Below, piece by piece: positions 45,382-58,399 of a DNA stretch of 64,000 nucleotides. Under the pieces are notes generated by a model, which had not been told where the DNA came from, made no database searches, and saw nothing but the letters and a program-made list of their open reading frames with translations. Every line of letters begins with the position of its first letter. The first letter of the stretch is position 1. The position numbers were made by a program, and so were the translations under genes. The stretch is taken from contig NW_006499848.1 of assembly GCF_000471905.2 (NCBI RefSeq), forward strand, positions 4,527,196 through 4,591,195, given 5' to 3'. Source of the DNA: Amborella trichopoda. Taxonomy: Eukaryota > Streptophyta > Magnoliopsida > Amborellales > Amborellaceae.

Positions 45382-46361
45382 CATTTTTCAAAAATTCCGC
45401 CTCCCAACCGCCTAAACGAAAAATTTCAAAAAATGTCTAGGCGCTGTTTGGGTGGTGGAATTATGCGACCTGTCTCTGAGACCCGCCTAGGCGGGCAAGG
45501 TGCCGTCTAGGCACTACAGTTTGGGTGCCTAGCTAGGCACCGCCAAGTGACAGTTTGCAGAAAGGTGAGAAAAGCAGTAGATGAGGGTAAAAAAAATGTC
45601 ATTTTGCCCCCAAAAAGGGGGGAAAAGGGTTTTGGGGGGTATTCTAAACCCCCAAAACAAAAACTGTGGCTTTTAGGGTGAGAAAAACTCCCCAAAAAAC
45701 TACTCTTTTATTATTTTATCGAAAGATCAATAAAGTTTTGATTTTGCGATTTCTTCCCAAAACAAAGGCAATAGTTCGTGGGTGGATTTAGAGCTTCTAG
45801 TATTTGATTTGAGGACTTTTGGCGACCCATTAGACGAAGTTTGCACTGACATCGATTTGATTTTAATATTTTAAAATATTATCATATTTGAAAGAGGGTT
45901 TTGATCTTATTTTGCTACAACATATTACGTTGTGAATCATTTGTTTTTTCTTTTACGATATATTTAAATGTTTGGTTGATGATTTGATGTATTTGTTTTT
46001 TAATTTTGCCTTGTTGATTTTGTGTATTGTCTCTAGTCTAGACTTCTATTTTCCAATAATATTTGGGATTGCAAGCATTTTAATGTCTTACAAGTTACAA
46101 TCTCTTTGAGACTTGTGTCTGTAAATCTGTTATGTGATTATACTATTACATTTTCGTCTATTTTACAAGGAGTTTGGGGCTCTAAAATCGCCCTAAAAAC
46201 TCCCAAAGACTTAAAACCATGAGCTAAGAATTCCCCAGTTTTTTTTGTTTGGGGCGGGGGAGGGGGTTCAATTTTGGTGAGGGCACCTTGTCTCTGGACG
46301 GGCGTCTAGGCGGCCAGGCACCGAAAATTCCTAGGCGCTTGAATCCACATTTTGAACTTTG
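45382..46361. mobile_element. non-autonomous hAT element inserted in the LINE endonuclease, perfect 8-bp duplication
   Basis: 980 bp, ends CATTTTTCAAAAATTC and GAACTTTG (inverted CA..TTCAAAA type). Flanked by TTAGTGCT at 45374-45381 and 46362-46369. GCCTAGGCG-rich subterminal arms as in 27726-28414, plus a middle with 'cccccaaaa' words. Removing it restores the LINE's coding text across the site. Confidence 0.92.
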
Positions 46362-46815
46362 TTAGTGCTTATATTCCACAACCAGGACAAGAGGATAGAA
46401 TTAAGAGAGATTTTTTGGAGGACATGGATGGACTAGTCTAAGACATATTACATGGAGAAAGGACCTTTTTAGGGGGGACATAAATAGACATATAGGGAAG
46501 GATAATAGAGGATATGAAGGGGTATAGGGGATATGAGATGGGTGAGGCTATTCTAGATTTTCCTATGGCCTAGCAAGAGCAAACACTTTAAAAAGCAAAA
46601 TGATCTTTTAATAATCTGTAAAACTGGGTTACATAAATGGCATATAGACTTCTTCTAGTTAAGAAGTTAGATTAACCATCATGTAATGACTGTAAGGTTA
46701 TAGAAAAATAGAGTTTGACTGCCCAACATAGGCTTGTAGTTATGGATATCTGCATAAAGGTACGGAAGAGAAGGGGTGAAATTAATAGGTGTCCAAGATC
46801 TTTGTGGTGGAATTT

Positions 46816-48714
46816 GTTGGGGTTATGTGGCCATTGTAAGGCCTTATAAAAGCATATACTGAATTTATATTGTGATATATTGGCTCCAGTAGCAGTGTGG
46901 TCCACTTTTGGATTGAGGTATTTTTGATGCCAAGACAGACCTGAGCTTTGATTGGCTTTGGCTCAATGTAATGTTTAAAAACCCGTACGCTTGGGCATTG
47001 TGTGAAGACAACCGATAAGGGGTTTTGATGTGGGGTTATCCCTTGATGAGGTTGGAAATATGCTTAGGATAGTCGGCCATAGATTTGCTGTGTGTGATGG
47101 ATGGCCTGAGTGGACAAGGGCTTAAATCCTCATCATTACTATTACATCACATGTACATTTGATAGTCGTTTGGGAAGCGACCCTTTTGGATAAGGATGTG
47201 TGACATGTACATGTGTAGAAGAGATAACTCCCTTCAATACTGGACTGTTTGGAAAGACTCATGGAGCATGCTGCTGAAATAGGGCTTGAACTTGTCTTCA
47301 GGAAGGGACCTGTAATCCATGGTTTAGGATCATATCTCTTTCACTCTATTGTCTAACTTTGATAGTCCAAATCATGGACTTCTATGAGTGGTTGTGGGTC
47401 ATGGGAACTGTTGGGTCAATTTGAGAAGGGGCAGTGAGATACGATCTCTATAGAGGATGGAGTCGTCAGTATATTTGTTGTGATCGTAACTCTATGGATC
47501 CAATTTCAATCAAATCTTTTTAGATATGTTTAAATATGTAGTAATTATTTTTTAGATAACTAAAATGAATTTTTGGACCTCTCTAAGTATTTTATTTTAT
47601 TTAGAAATGATTTTAACTAAGTAAAACTCAATTTTCTGGGTTTATTTTAATCATAGGGAAAAATAAAACATTTAAATTTTTTATAAAATTGTTTTATTAT
47701 TTGAAATTATGTTTAAAGTATTTGGGGCCTCATTGGGGTACATTGGGCCCACCATGTGTGGTGCCCACATGGCTACCCTAGGGGTGGTGTTCCCCACCTC
47801 CTAAACGTTCCTAATTTGAAAGATGGCAATTATATCATATGTTAACTTGATATTTTAAGAAACATTTTTTGTAGAGATTTTGATTGATTTCAAAATCGGA
47901 AAGTGTAAGAAATTAATAGTGATTGATTTCAAAGTAGGAAGGTGTAAGAAATTTATTGTGATTGATTTATAAATTTCTATTGGATGGGAATGGAGCTATG
48001 GATACTAAGGGATAATGATTCAACCTCTTCCCTTTCATCCAAATAGCTGATCCAAGTGATGAATGAATGAAATCTCTTGACCCCACAAGTTTTCAAGATT
48101 AAAGGTCTTGATTAAGTCTCACAAAGATGGCAAAACCCTAACCCTAAAAACCCTAGCCTTTATTCAAAATAAACTAGCTCTGAGTGGGGCTCATGCTCAA
48201 GACTTGACATCTCTCTCTCTCTAAGCATCAAGGAGTGAAATGGCACTCTCTAAATCTATCTCTTCTTCTCTCTCTAAGCTTTAGGGTTTATAAAAAAAAA
48301 TAAACTAAGGGGTGGCATGCCCAAGCCCCATAGCCTAGTCGTAGGTTTTGGTATTATGTTCATATGTTAAGCCTTGGTCAAGCATGTCCCATGTTATGTT
48401 CTCTGTTGGTTTTTACCTTGGCTTTCCAAATTTGTGAGGCAAGTTCTTGAACCAAGATCCTGTGTGCCATTCGTGGAGGAGATTCGGTGTGGGGTGTGCT
48501 AAGTCATTGGGGGTGACCCGAGGCAAGGTATAAAGATATTCTCTTTTTTTATGCTCTTATGATTCAATTGCATCTCTATTTCCAGATCTGTACCATGAAT
48601 GTATTTGTGTTTTAATGGCAAGCAAGTAAGAGTCTTTGGTGTTTTATATGTCTCACATATTGTATTGGACACTTGTGAGTGACTAGGGCAGCAATACTAA
48701 AGAAAAAGGTAGAA
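46816..48714 (+). mobile_element. 1.9-kb LTR-like non-coding repeat inserted in the LINE
   Basis: Starts (T)GTTGGGGTTATGTGGC and ends near GGTAGAAA, with AATTT on each side (46811-46815, 48715-48719) as a possible 5-bp duplication. It has no coding frame of note. A TATA-like TATAAAAGC lies near 46845. Size, lack of genes and 5-bp flank suggest a solo LTR or a non-autonomous LTR element. The other copy at 51266-53181 is inverted. Confidence 0.65.
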
Positions 48715-50595
48715 AATTTTTGATCGATATTGATTTGCTCGGTCACATAGTCCACCTTTCATAATTGGAACAATGAGGTAGCGATTAACTAGCTAAAGTA
48801 GGAAAATAAAACTTTGAGCATGAGGGCAATGTTATATAGAATGAAATGACTGACTGTATTAAGAAAGTGGCAAAATATGTCTCAGGAGAAATAAGAGGGA
48901 AAAAAAATTTTGATAAAAAAATATGGTGGTGGAGTGATGAGGTTCAGATAACCATTAGCGAAAAGCAATCATGTTATAAAACTTGATAATATAATAGAAA
49001 GGGTCAAGACTTAGAAGAATATAAAATGCAAAGAAAAATGCTAAAAAAGTAGTGAGTAAAGCTAAACTTAAGGCATATGATAATCTATACAATAAACTGG
49101 GGATATGTAAGACTAAACGTAAGGCAAATAGTGATTTGTATAGTAAACGGGGAACAAGAAAGGGTGAAAAAGATGTCTTCAAATTAACAAAAATGAGAGA
49201 GAAAAGGTATAGGGATCTAGATTTTATTAATTACATTAAGATTGTGAATCAAAGGGTCTTGGTGAAGGATGAAGAGGTCAACGAAAGGTGGATAGTTTAT
49301 TTTAAAAAATGAATACAATGGGAATAAAGAGAATGTTAGATGAATGGAGGAAAAACACAATGGTACCTATTTACATAAATGTAGGAGACATATGTAATTA
49401 CACGTTGAGGGATCAAACTTACGAGGCACAATATGAAGTTGTGGGAGAGAGTGATTGAGCAACGACTAAAGAATTAAACGTGTAAAGTCAATAACTGAGG
49501 CTATTTTTTTACTGAGACAACTGATTGAGAAGTTTAGGACGACAGGAAATGACCTCCACATGGTCTTTATTGATATAGAGAAAGCTTATGATAGACTACC
49601 TCGAGATTTGATTTGGTGCGTGTTGGAAAAGAAAAGAGTCTTCAGACATTGCAGCGACTTGGTGAGAGATGTGTACTAGGGTGCTCTAACTAGTGTATGT
49701 GCAACTAATAGAGAGACGAGTCAGTTTCCAGTGACAACAGGTCTACATCAGGGGTTAGCATTGAGCCCATGCTTTTTTGTCTTAGTTATGGACGACCTAA
49801 TTAGTTACCTACAAGATGAGGTACCATGGTGCATGTTATTTGTAGTTGACATAGTTTTGATCAATGAGACCTGAAATGATGTCTACACAAAGTTAGAACT
49901 TTGGAGGGTCGTTCTAGAATCTACAGGTTTTAAAATTTGTTAGACTAAGATAAAATAAATGGAATGCAAGTTTAGTGATAATAGCACTAGAGATGATGAA
50001 GTAGTTAAGATTGACGGCTAAGAAATATTGAAAGAGCACACGCTCGATATCTTGTCGATAATCCAGGAAAATAGAGAGGTTGAGGAGCATGTTGCACATA
50101 GAATTACGTTTGGGTGGACGAAGTGGAGTTGTGCAATCGGAGTTTGATGTGATCGCCACATATACCAATGAAGCTGAAAGGCAAGTTCTATAGGATATCT
50201 ATGAGACTATTTTTGCTTTATGGGATGGCATGTTAGGTGGTCAAGAAACAACATACCCATAGAATGAGTATAGTTGAGATGAGGATGTTGAGATGGATGT
50301 ATGGCAAGAGAAAGAAGAGATAGAATTTGAAATGAATACATTTGAGATAATTTAGGTGTGGCACTAATAGGCACTAAGATAAGAGAAAGTAGGCTTAGGT
50401 GGGTTGGCCATGTATGGCGCAGACTCAGTACAAGTCCAGTTAAGAGGTGCAAGTTCATTTAAGTGGAAGGCTAAAAAAAGGTCAAAGGGTTGACAAAAAA
50501 GAACATGGTTGGAAGTAATGAAAAAAGATACCTTAATAATGCAAAATGGCAGACCAGAATTCGTGTAGCTGATCTCAGTTAGTTGGGAAAACGCT

Positions 50596-51265
50596 CTGAT
50601 GATGATGAGTTTTGATATCTTTAGGGGCCAATTTCTAGTTATAATGTCGGCTTCATTTAGGGATGTGATTGTATGTTATAGACTTCCATTGGCTTTGCAG
50701 ATTGGAGGCGTGGTAGTCCTTGAACTATTTTAAAGTAAGAATCCATGATATAACGAGCGTTGAATTTGATCTTTTGTCTTCAATGGGCTTGTGGCTAAGC
50801 TTTGTAGTATATATTGTTTCTTTCTAAACATAGAGATCGTGAAACGACTGAACATGCCAAAATTTGAGAACATGACCTTTTTCTTCTTTACAGTGCTAAA
50901 CTTTCTTGGCTCGGCTTATTGCGAAAATGCTCGTCATTAGGGCCACACTTTAAAAAATAACATTTCTTATTTTAAATAACTTGCATCTCAGTTGATCTAT
51001 TTTGTAATCCAAATGGAGCCTTAGTATCCAATAAAGAGTGGGGTCTCAAGTGCAACCACTACTGAAACAATGATTTCATAGTTGGCCTAGTGATCCATGA
51101 GAACTAAAGAGTTCGAGGAAGGGGGATCAAATTTCAGCTGTAATGTTGCAGTGTAGGAAAATAGATGATGGTACTCTCCTAGGTTTTACACTTGGTGTAT
51201 AGGGTAAGCATCTAGAGCCCTTGATTGAAAGGTGGACTATGTGATCGAGCAAGTCAAGACCAATT
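50596..51265. other. spacer between LINE and inverted repeat
   Basis: Ordinary intron sequence, no gene or repeat recognised. Confidence 0.4.
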
Positions 51266-53181
51266 AAATTTTTTCTATCTTTTTCTTATTGTATTGCCAC
51301 TCAAATCACTCACAAGTATCCGTATACAATATGAACCAAATAAAATTGCCAAGGACTCTCACTTACTTGTCACTAAAATGAAAATACCATCAAGACACAG
51401 ATATGAAAATAAAGATGCATTGGAATCAAAAGAACTCTAACTAAGATAATACTTATACCTTGCCTCAGGTCACCCCCAAGGACTTAGCACACCCCACACC
51501 TGGTCTCCTCCACCAATAGCACATTGGATCTAGGTCTAAGAACTTGTCTTGCAAATTTAGGAAACCTAGGCAAAAACAAACAGAGAGCATAACATGAGAT
51601 ATGCTTGACTAAGGCTCAACACATGGGCTAGGCTATGTGGCTTGAGCGTGCCACCCCTTGGCTTAGTTTTCTTTCGTAAACCCTAAAGTTTTAATAGAGA
51701 AAAAGAGAGATATTTAGCATGGCATGCCACTCCTTGAAGCTTAGAGAGAGAGAGAGAGATGTCAAGTGTAGAGTATGAGCCCCATCCTTTGCTAATTTAT
51801 ATAGAACAAAGGCTAGGGTTTCTAGGGTTAGACTTTTGCCATCTTTGTGAGACTTAATCTTAACTTTTGATCTTGGAAACCTCTGGGGTGAAGAGATTTC
51901 ATCCATTCTTCATTTGAATCAGCCATCATGATTAAAGGGATGAGGTGGAATCATTATCCCTCAGTTTCCATAACTCCATTCCTATCAATATTGTGCAAAG
52001 GATGTAATAAATCAATCACTATTAATTTCTTACACGTTCTTATTTTGAAATCAATCACAATTAATGTCTAACACTTTTTTATTTTGAAATCAATCAAAAT
52101 ATCTATACAAAAGGTTTTCTAAAATATCAAGGCAACTTATGGCATATGGCATCTTTCAATTTAGGAAAGTTTTAGGACATGGGGCACACCACCCATGGGG
52201 AGTCCATGTGGTCCCCACGACCCATAATATGGTAAGCCCAATGTACCCCAATGGGCCCCCAAATACTTTAAACATAATTTCAGATAATAAAATAATTTTA
52301 TAAAACTTTTAAAAATTTTATTTTTCTCTAAGATTAAAATAAATTCAGAAAATTGAATTTTCTTTAGTTAAAAATTATTTCTCAATAAAATAAAATACTT
52401 AGAGGTCTAAAAATTCATTTTAATTATCTGAAAAATAATTAAAATATATTTAAAACATATGTAAGAAGATTTGATGGGAATTGGATCCATTGAGTTAAGA
52501 TTATGATAAATATACTGTGGAGTCCATGCTCTTTAGAGACCGTGTCTCACTGCACTTTGTTAAACTGACCCAATAGTTCCCATGAACCACAACCTCTCGT
52601 AGGGATTCGTAATTGGACTATTAAAGTCAACCAACAAAGGGAGGAAAATACGATTTGAGACCGTGGATTACTGGTCCATCCCTGAGGACATGTCCAGGCC
52701 CCATTTCAGCAGTTTACTCCATGGGTCCTTCCAACTCAATCCAGTATTGCTGGGAGTCATCTCTTTTGTACATGTACCCATCACACACCCTTATCCAAAA
52801 AGGCTGCTTCCTGGAAGGCTATCTAGTGTACTTGTCGTGTGATGGTAATGATGAGAATTTAAGCCTTGTTCTCTCAAGCCATCCATCACATACGGGGTCA
52901 AATCCATGGCTTCTTACCAACTGTCCTAGGCACATTTCCGACCTCATCGAGGGAGAACCCCACATCGAAAACCTTTATCGGTTGTGTTCACATAATTCCC
53001 AGGACTACGGGTTTTTAAGCATTACATTTAGCCATAGCTAGTTAAAGCTCGGGTGTGTCCAAACATCAGAAATGCTTCGTAGTCCAATGTGGACTACACT
53101 CCCACTGCAGCCAACATTGCGTTATATGTTTTATTACATACTCTCATAAAACCTTTAAATAGCCACACAACCCCAATATTG
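51266..53181 (-). mobile_element. 1.9-kb LTR-like repeat, inverted second copy
   Basis: Reverse complement of 46816-48714 over its full length. Matches include the 'accctaaccct...ccctag' region, 'ggtataaagat/atcttataccttgcc' and both ends. Identity by eye is about 75-80%, so it is an independent old insertion, not a recent duplication. Ends at ATTGGGG (53175-53181). Confidence 0.7.
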
Positions 53182-53635
53182 ATGTTGCTAATGGCGATGA
53201 TTATCACTGTCCAAAGTTGCAAGCCATATAAAATCTTGAGATTTGGACAATGCCTAGTGGTTGAGTTCAGCAACTTAGGCTTTTGGGTCTGTATCTGGCT
53301 ACAAGGCTAAGGAAGTGCTCAAAAGCTGAGCCATGATGTTGCTTCTGAAACAGAGGTCAATTTAGTGGAATTGATCCCAAAACGTAGTAGGCAAGCCAAT
53401 AATTAGCATAATGATAGTAGCCCTGCCACTAGTTATCATAGTACTAATAGCCTTCTAGTGTTTAATGGCTACAAAATATGCCTTGGTGGCTGTGCAAAAC
53501 CTCTGTCATCTTGAGGTGCTATTTTTAAAAAAATATGCATGTATGTGCTGTTCAGATGCACATATATGTAGATAGTAATGTTGATTTTGTATTCTTTTTT
53601 CTTTTTTTTTTTTCATTTATATTTATACTAACTGG
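53182..53635. other. unassigned intron sequence
   Basis: No gene. Contains a possible fragment of RTE untranslated sequence running into the tail below. Confidence 0.35.
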
Positions 53636-53728
53636 ATATGGCCTTTAATAGAGCAAAATCAAGAACCAAGATTTGTGTACTCGACCCCAATTAATTGAGA
53701 AATTCTAAAATGATGATGATGATGATAT
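53636..53728 (+). mobile_element. 3' tail of a second RTE-type LINE
   Basis: The phrase ACCCCAATTAATTGAGAAAT followed by (ATG)n is the same 3' end as in the LINE at 45060-50595, here 5'-truncated to under 100 bp. Such short tails are typical RTE insertions. Confidence 0.7.
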
Positions 53729-54009
53729 ATATGTATACTAGCTATGCTTTTATGCAAACATATTCACATGAATGTTGAAACACATTCAAAACTTAAAATC
53801 ATTGAAAATTTTGAATCTTTGAATAACTGACATAGTGAAAATAAACATTGTCCGTAGTGTATTAGTCCATAGATGCATAGTTTCGTAGTTGAGTGGATCT
53901 TGGTCATGGGGTGGCAATACCCTCTTGGAATCTCGCTCTAGCGATGCAGAAGCTAGTGCCAGAGTGGAACGCGCTTGCTCCTATTAAGGGATAGGGATCT
54001 TATTTCTTA

Positions 54010-54215
54010 ACTTAAAGGGATCTTAGTCCTTGACTAACAAGGATCTTAATCCCTACGAATGGGGGAGACGCGAGTGCTTTCCTTATTTGAAGGGATCAAT
54101 TAAGTCCTTGAGTGACAAGGGTCTTAAACCCTATGGATGGGGGATCGCACCCCTATCTTTTAAGATGGGGGGCTTTCCTTATTTAAAGGATCTCAATCCC
54201 AAGGGTGTTTCAATG
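54010..54215. repeat. two-unit degenerate tandem repeat
   Basis: Two units of about 95 bp share 'agtccttga.t.acaaggatctta', 'aatgggggag/atgggggatcgc' and 'gctttccttattt.aagggatc'. Confidence 0.6.
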
Positions 54216-54471
54216 TTCTTTGAAATTTAATCTCCGTGTCTTGGGTATTATTATTATTATCATATATATATTTTATTTTCTTTCAAACTATTGTTGATCT
54301 ATTAGCCACTTATGTAGCATGTGCAATATTTGCTCATTGTTTTTATGCTGATGGCTTGCACCAATGGTAGAAAACTTAGGGGGTCTCCAAACCTTTATGG
54401 TCTTGACTCTTGAAGTATAGCTACATAAATTGGAGTTTGCAAACTCCCTTGAATTACTCTGTAGCCTATCT

Positions 54472-54890
54472 TGTTAGAAATAAGCTTGATTTTGGTTAAG
54501 GAATTTTGGTAATAAGCTTTATTTTGGTTAAGGGTATTTTGGGAAATTTATATGAAGGGAAATTTTGGAATGTTGTAATAAAATTGTATAGAGTTCCAAG
54601 GTCATAATTCCAAGATTGAGAGCGAGGAGTCCAAAGCGTGCAAGTTTGAATTTGGAATGAGTAAAGTCTAGAATTTTCTTCTATATTCGTCCAAGCAAAT
54701 AGGGTGTATGTTACGAGAGAGAAAACATCACTAGAAAGGTTTAGAAAGAGTCTAGAAAGGTCCTAAGAGGTCTATATATCCATGTACTATGTTTTTGTAC
54801 GAGAGTGAAGAAATTGTGTTGATTTGATCTCTTTTGTGTGCATAAAGTACAAGTTAAAAAAGTAAGCGTTCTTCCTCCCTACTTCCAACA
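54472..54890 (+). repeat. Copia-2 5' LTR
   Basis: TG...CA, 419 bp, matches 58968-59342 over most of its length. It is followed after two bases by TTGTATTAGAGCC (54893-54905), a decayed tRNA-Met primer site. Confidence 0.88.
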
Positions 54891-54918
54891 AGTTGTATTA
54901 GAGCCAAAGTGTTAAAAA

Positions 54919-55850
54919 ATGGCCTGCTTGATCCAACCACAAATTTCCCTTTTCACCAAAGACAAATATGAGAACTGGAGTATTCGAATGAAGGCATTGT
55001 TGAAGTTTCAATATGCTTGAGATGTCCGGCAACCCTTTTAGAAGAAGTCGCTTTGGATAAAAGTCAAAGAAGTGCGCTAAAGGAGTTGAGACGAGAGCTC
55101 TCTTTCTTATTTATTAAGGAATTGATGAGAGCACTTTTAAGAAAGTTTCTTCCATTGCAAATTCAAAGAAGGTATGGGAGATTCTTTGAAGTTCTTTCAA
55201 AGGAATTGCAAATGTGAAAAAAGTGCACCTTCAAACTCTTAGGGCCGAGTTTGTGTTATTACATATGAATGAGTCCGAAAATATTACAGAATACTTCTCA
55301 AAGGTCGTGGTTGTTGTAAACCAATTGAGAAGAAATGGAGAAAATATAGATGATTTATAAAAATGGAGAAAATATAGACGATTTATGAAAATGGAGAAAA
55401 TACTATGGTCACTAGATCGTAAGTATGAGCACATTGTTGTAGCCATTGAAGAATTAAATGATTTAGAGGCTATGATTATAGATCAACTCATGGGTTCCTC
55501 ATAAGCTCTTGAACAAATATTGTAAAAAAAGTCTCAAAATACGTTGGAGCATGCAGTGCAAATGAAGCTTACAATGAAAGAAGAGAATGAAGAATTTCCT
55601 AGAGGAAGATGCTAAAGACGTTGTGGCAATGGAAGGAGAGGACGTGGAAGAGGCAACTTTAGCAACGGAGGTATCAGAGACCAAAGCCCACAAGCTTGAA
55701 GAGGACGAGGAAGAGGAATTTTTTCAAGGCCATATAATCATTCGAGGTATAGAGAATCTACTATTCAATATTATAATTGCAAAAAATATGGCCATTATAA
55801 TTTCGAGTGTAGGTATTGCTATCAAAATGTTGTATTTAAAAAAGTAAATT
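54919..55850 (+). pseudogene. Copia-2 gag with CCHC knuckle
   Basis: Starts at ATGGCCTGCTTGATCCAACC (54919) with FTKDKYENWSIRMKALLKFQ, the N-terminal signature of this gag type, then stops and shifts. The knuckle YNCKKYGHYNFEC (about 55765-55810) is recognisable with all four zinc ligands. Confidence 0.8.
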
Positions 55851-55914
55851 TTGTTGAAAAGAAAAATGATGAAGAGCCAATTTTATTATTCGCTTATAAT
55901 GATAATAAAGAGAA

Positions 55915-56930
55915 TCAAATGGATACTTGGTATCTTGACACCGGTGTGAGCAACCACATGTGTGGTAAACATGAGTTGTTTGTGGAGTTAGAATGAATTA
56001 AATCATGGGTATGTGACATTTGGAGAGTTATCGAAGAGACCTGTAAAAGCAAAGCTAAATTTTGATGCAAATGGAAAATGGTGGTAATGAAATTGTTTAT
56101 GGTGTATATTATGTGTGCCAAATGAAAAATGACATTATGAGTGGGGGGAATTATTAGAAAGGGCTATAATATTTTTATGAAAAATGTCGCGTTTACTTAA
56201 GGGACCAAAGAAACAAAGATTGCCAAAGTGACTATGACTAAAAATAGAATGTTTCCAATGACTATTAAAAGTGAAAATGTGAAATGCCTCAAATCGATTT
56301 TGAATGATGATTCATGGCTATGTCATATTCGTTTGGGGCATCTTAACTTTGGTGGCTTGATATTGTTGTCACAAACTAAAAGGGTGAATGGTTCACCATG
56401 GATAACGCAAACGAATGGTGTATGTGGAGGGTGCATTGTAGGAAAGCAACATCGAGAAAGCTTCAAGAGTGGAAAATCAAGGAAAGCATAGGAGCCTCTC
56501 CAACTCGTGCATACGGATTTGTGTGGACCGCTTGAACCCTTTTCACTTGAAAAATTTTGGTATTTTCTAACCATTATTGATGATTATAGTAGCAAAACAT
56601 GGGTTTATTTTCTTAAAAAGAAAAATCGGAAGTTTTTGAAGTATTTAAGGAATTCAAAGCTTTTGTTTAAAAACAAAGTGGTTTTGAAATTAAAGTGATA
56701 AGATCGGATAAAGGTGGAGAATACAATTCTAATGCTTTCCAAGTTTTGTAAAGAACATGGAATTTGCCACCAAATGGCCACATCCTACACACAACAACAA
56801 AAGGGGTGGCTGAAAGAAGAAATAGAACGATTTTGAATATGGAAAGATGCATGTCAAAAGAGAAAGAAGTGCCAAAGGAATTTTGGGTCGAGACCTTTGC
56901 TTGTGTAGTATATTTGTTGAACAAATATCC
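55915..56930 (+). pseudogene. Copia-2 protease, pre-integrase finger and integrase
   Basis: The protease active site is WYLDTGVSNHMCG (55925-55965). The pre-integrase finger is CHIRLGHLNFGG..NGVCGGCIVGKQH (56320-56455). The integrase core shows HTDLCGPLEP (56510-56540), TIIDDYSSKTWVYFLKKK and, after a shift, GVAERRNRTILNMERCMS (56805-56860). Frameshifts and a stop near 56700 disable it. Confidence 0.82.
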
Positions 56931-56999
56931 AATAAATGGTTTATGGTATAAGACACCAGAAGAAGCTTGGAGCTCCTACAAGCCAAATGTAGAGAATCT

Positions 57000-58250
57000 A
57001 AGCATATTTGGGTGTGGCTTTTGCTAGAATTCCCGAAGAAAAATGGGCAAAGCTTGATGACAAAGGAGAGAAATGTGTATTCATAGACTATGGAGAATAT
57101 GCAAAGGGTTACAAGTTGTACAATCTCGTCACTAAAAAGGTATTCATGAGTAGAGCTATGATCTTTAATGCAAATGGAGTATGGGATTGGAAAAATAATC
57201 AAGAAAAGAAAATTATTGAGGTTGATGAAGTGGAGGATAAGGAAAAAGTTGAGCATCATGAAGGTTCTTTGAGTCCTATTCATATTTCTTTTTCTTGTGT
57301 CCAATCTACTTCTTTGATAAGTAGCTCATCTCATGGGCTCCTAAAAACAAAAAGGCTTCAAGAAATTTATTGTTTTACTCCTAGGCTAGATCTTGAAAAT
57401 AAAGATCTCACATTACTTTTTCTTATGCAGATTTGGATCCTATTTGTTTGATGAAACATGTAAAAGTAATGTGTGGAAAAAGGGTTTGGATGAAGAGATT
57501 GAAGTAATTTAGAGGAATGACATGGGAACTTACAACACTTCTTACGAGCCACAAAGCCATTTGTGTGAAATGGATCGACAAGACAAAGATAAATGTTAAT
57601 GGGGATATCGAAAGGTATAAAGCAAGGTTAGTTGTTGAAGGGTACAAGCAAAGACCCAAAATAGACTATGATGAGGCATTTGCCCCCCGTTGGCCATTTG
57701 GAAACTATTAGATTAATCATTACTCTTGCAGCCCAAAATAAATAGAAGTTTTCTTAAATGGATGTAATATCGACATTCTTGTATGGTGTTATTGAAGAAG
57801 ATGCGTATGTTGAACAACCAATTGGTTATGTGAAAAAGGTCAAGAAACTAAAGTTTACAAATTGAAAAAGGCTTTGGATGGCTTAAAGAAAGCACCTAGC
57901 GCATGGAATAGTATAACTGATAGATATTTTCTTGAAAATAATTTTTCTAGGTGCCCAAATGAACATGCCTTATGCCTAAAGAAAAATGAAAATGGAGATA
58001 TTTTGCTTATTTGTTTATATGTTGATGACTTGAGCTATTTGGGAAATAATCTGGGCATGTTTAAGGAATTCATGATTAAAGGAGTTTGAAATGACTGACA
58101 TTGGGCTCATGTTTTATTTTGTTGGCATTGAGGTTAAACTAATGGATAATGGAATTTTTGTGACACATAAATCTTATGCAAAAGAAATTCTTAATAAATT
58201 TAAAATAGGAAGTGTAATCTGGTAAATATACTGGCAGAGAGTGGTCTAAA
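57000..58250 (+). pseudogene. Copia-2 RT
   Basis: The inter-domain part encodes VFIDYGEYAKGYKLY (57080-57125). RT blocks are MTWELTTLLTSHKAICVKWI (57517-57576), NGDIERYKARLVVEGYKQRP, and LKKALDGLKKAPSAWNS. The catalytic YVDD at 58018-58029 is intact, but stops and frameshifts separate the blocks. Confidence 0.82.
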
Positions 58251-58399
58251 ATTTAGAAAAGACTATGATGGAGAAATGGTTGATCCTACTTTTTTCAAAA
58301 GTTTAGCAGGAAGCCTCTGACACTTGACATATACAAGGCCGGATATTTTCTATGGCATCGATTTGGTTAGCTGGTACATGAACACTCCAAATACCTCTC

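Larger units (their letters stand above)
45060..50595 (+). mobile_element. RTE-type LINE, split by two later insertions
   Basis: The first part (45060-45381 and 46362-46815) encodes an AP-type endonuclease: NVGTLTGRSMELVD at about 45097-45140, LQETK, and after the hAT insertion ISAYIPQPGQ-like text. The second part (48720-50595) resumes with WWWSDE-like text at 48930, KMREKRYRDLDF (49190-49225), then RT blocks FIDIEKAYDRLP (49569-49605) and CMLFVVDIVLIN (49830-49866). The normal FADD catalytic pair is VVD, so it is inactive. It ends with the characteristic 3' tail: TTAGTTGGGAAAACGCTCTG (50579-50598) followed by TGATGATGA. Many stops. Confidence 0.85.

Noticed and set aside
56729..57304. 191-codon minus-strand frame
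   Set aside because: Antisense to the Copia-2 integrase and linker region; no independent support.
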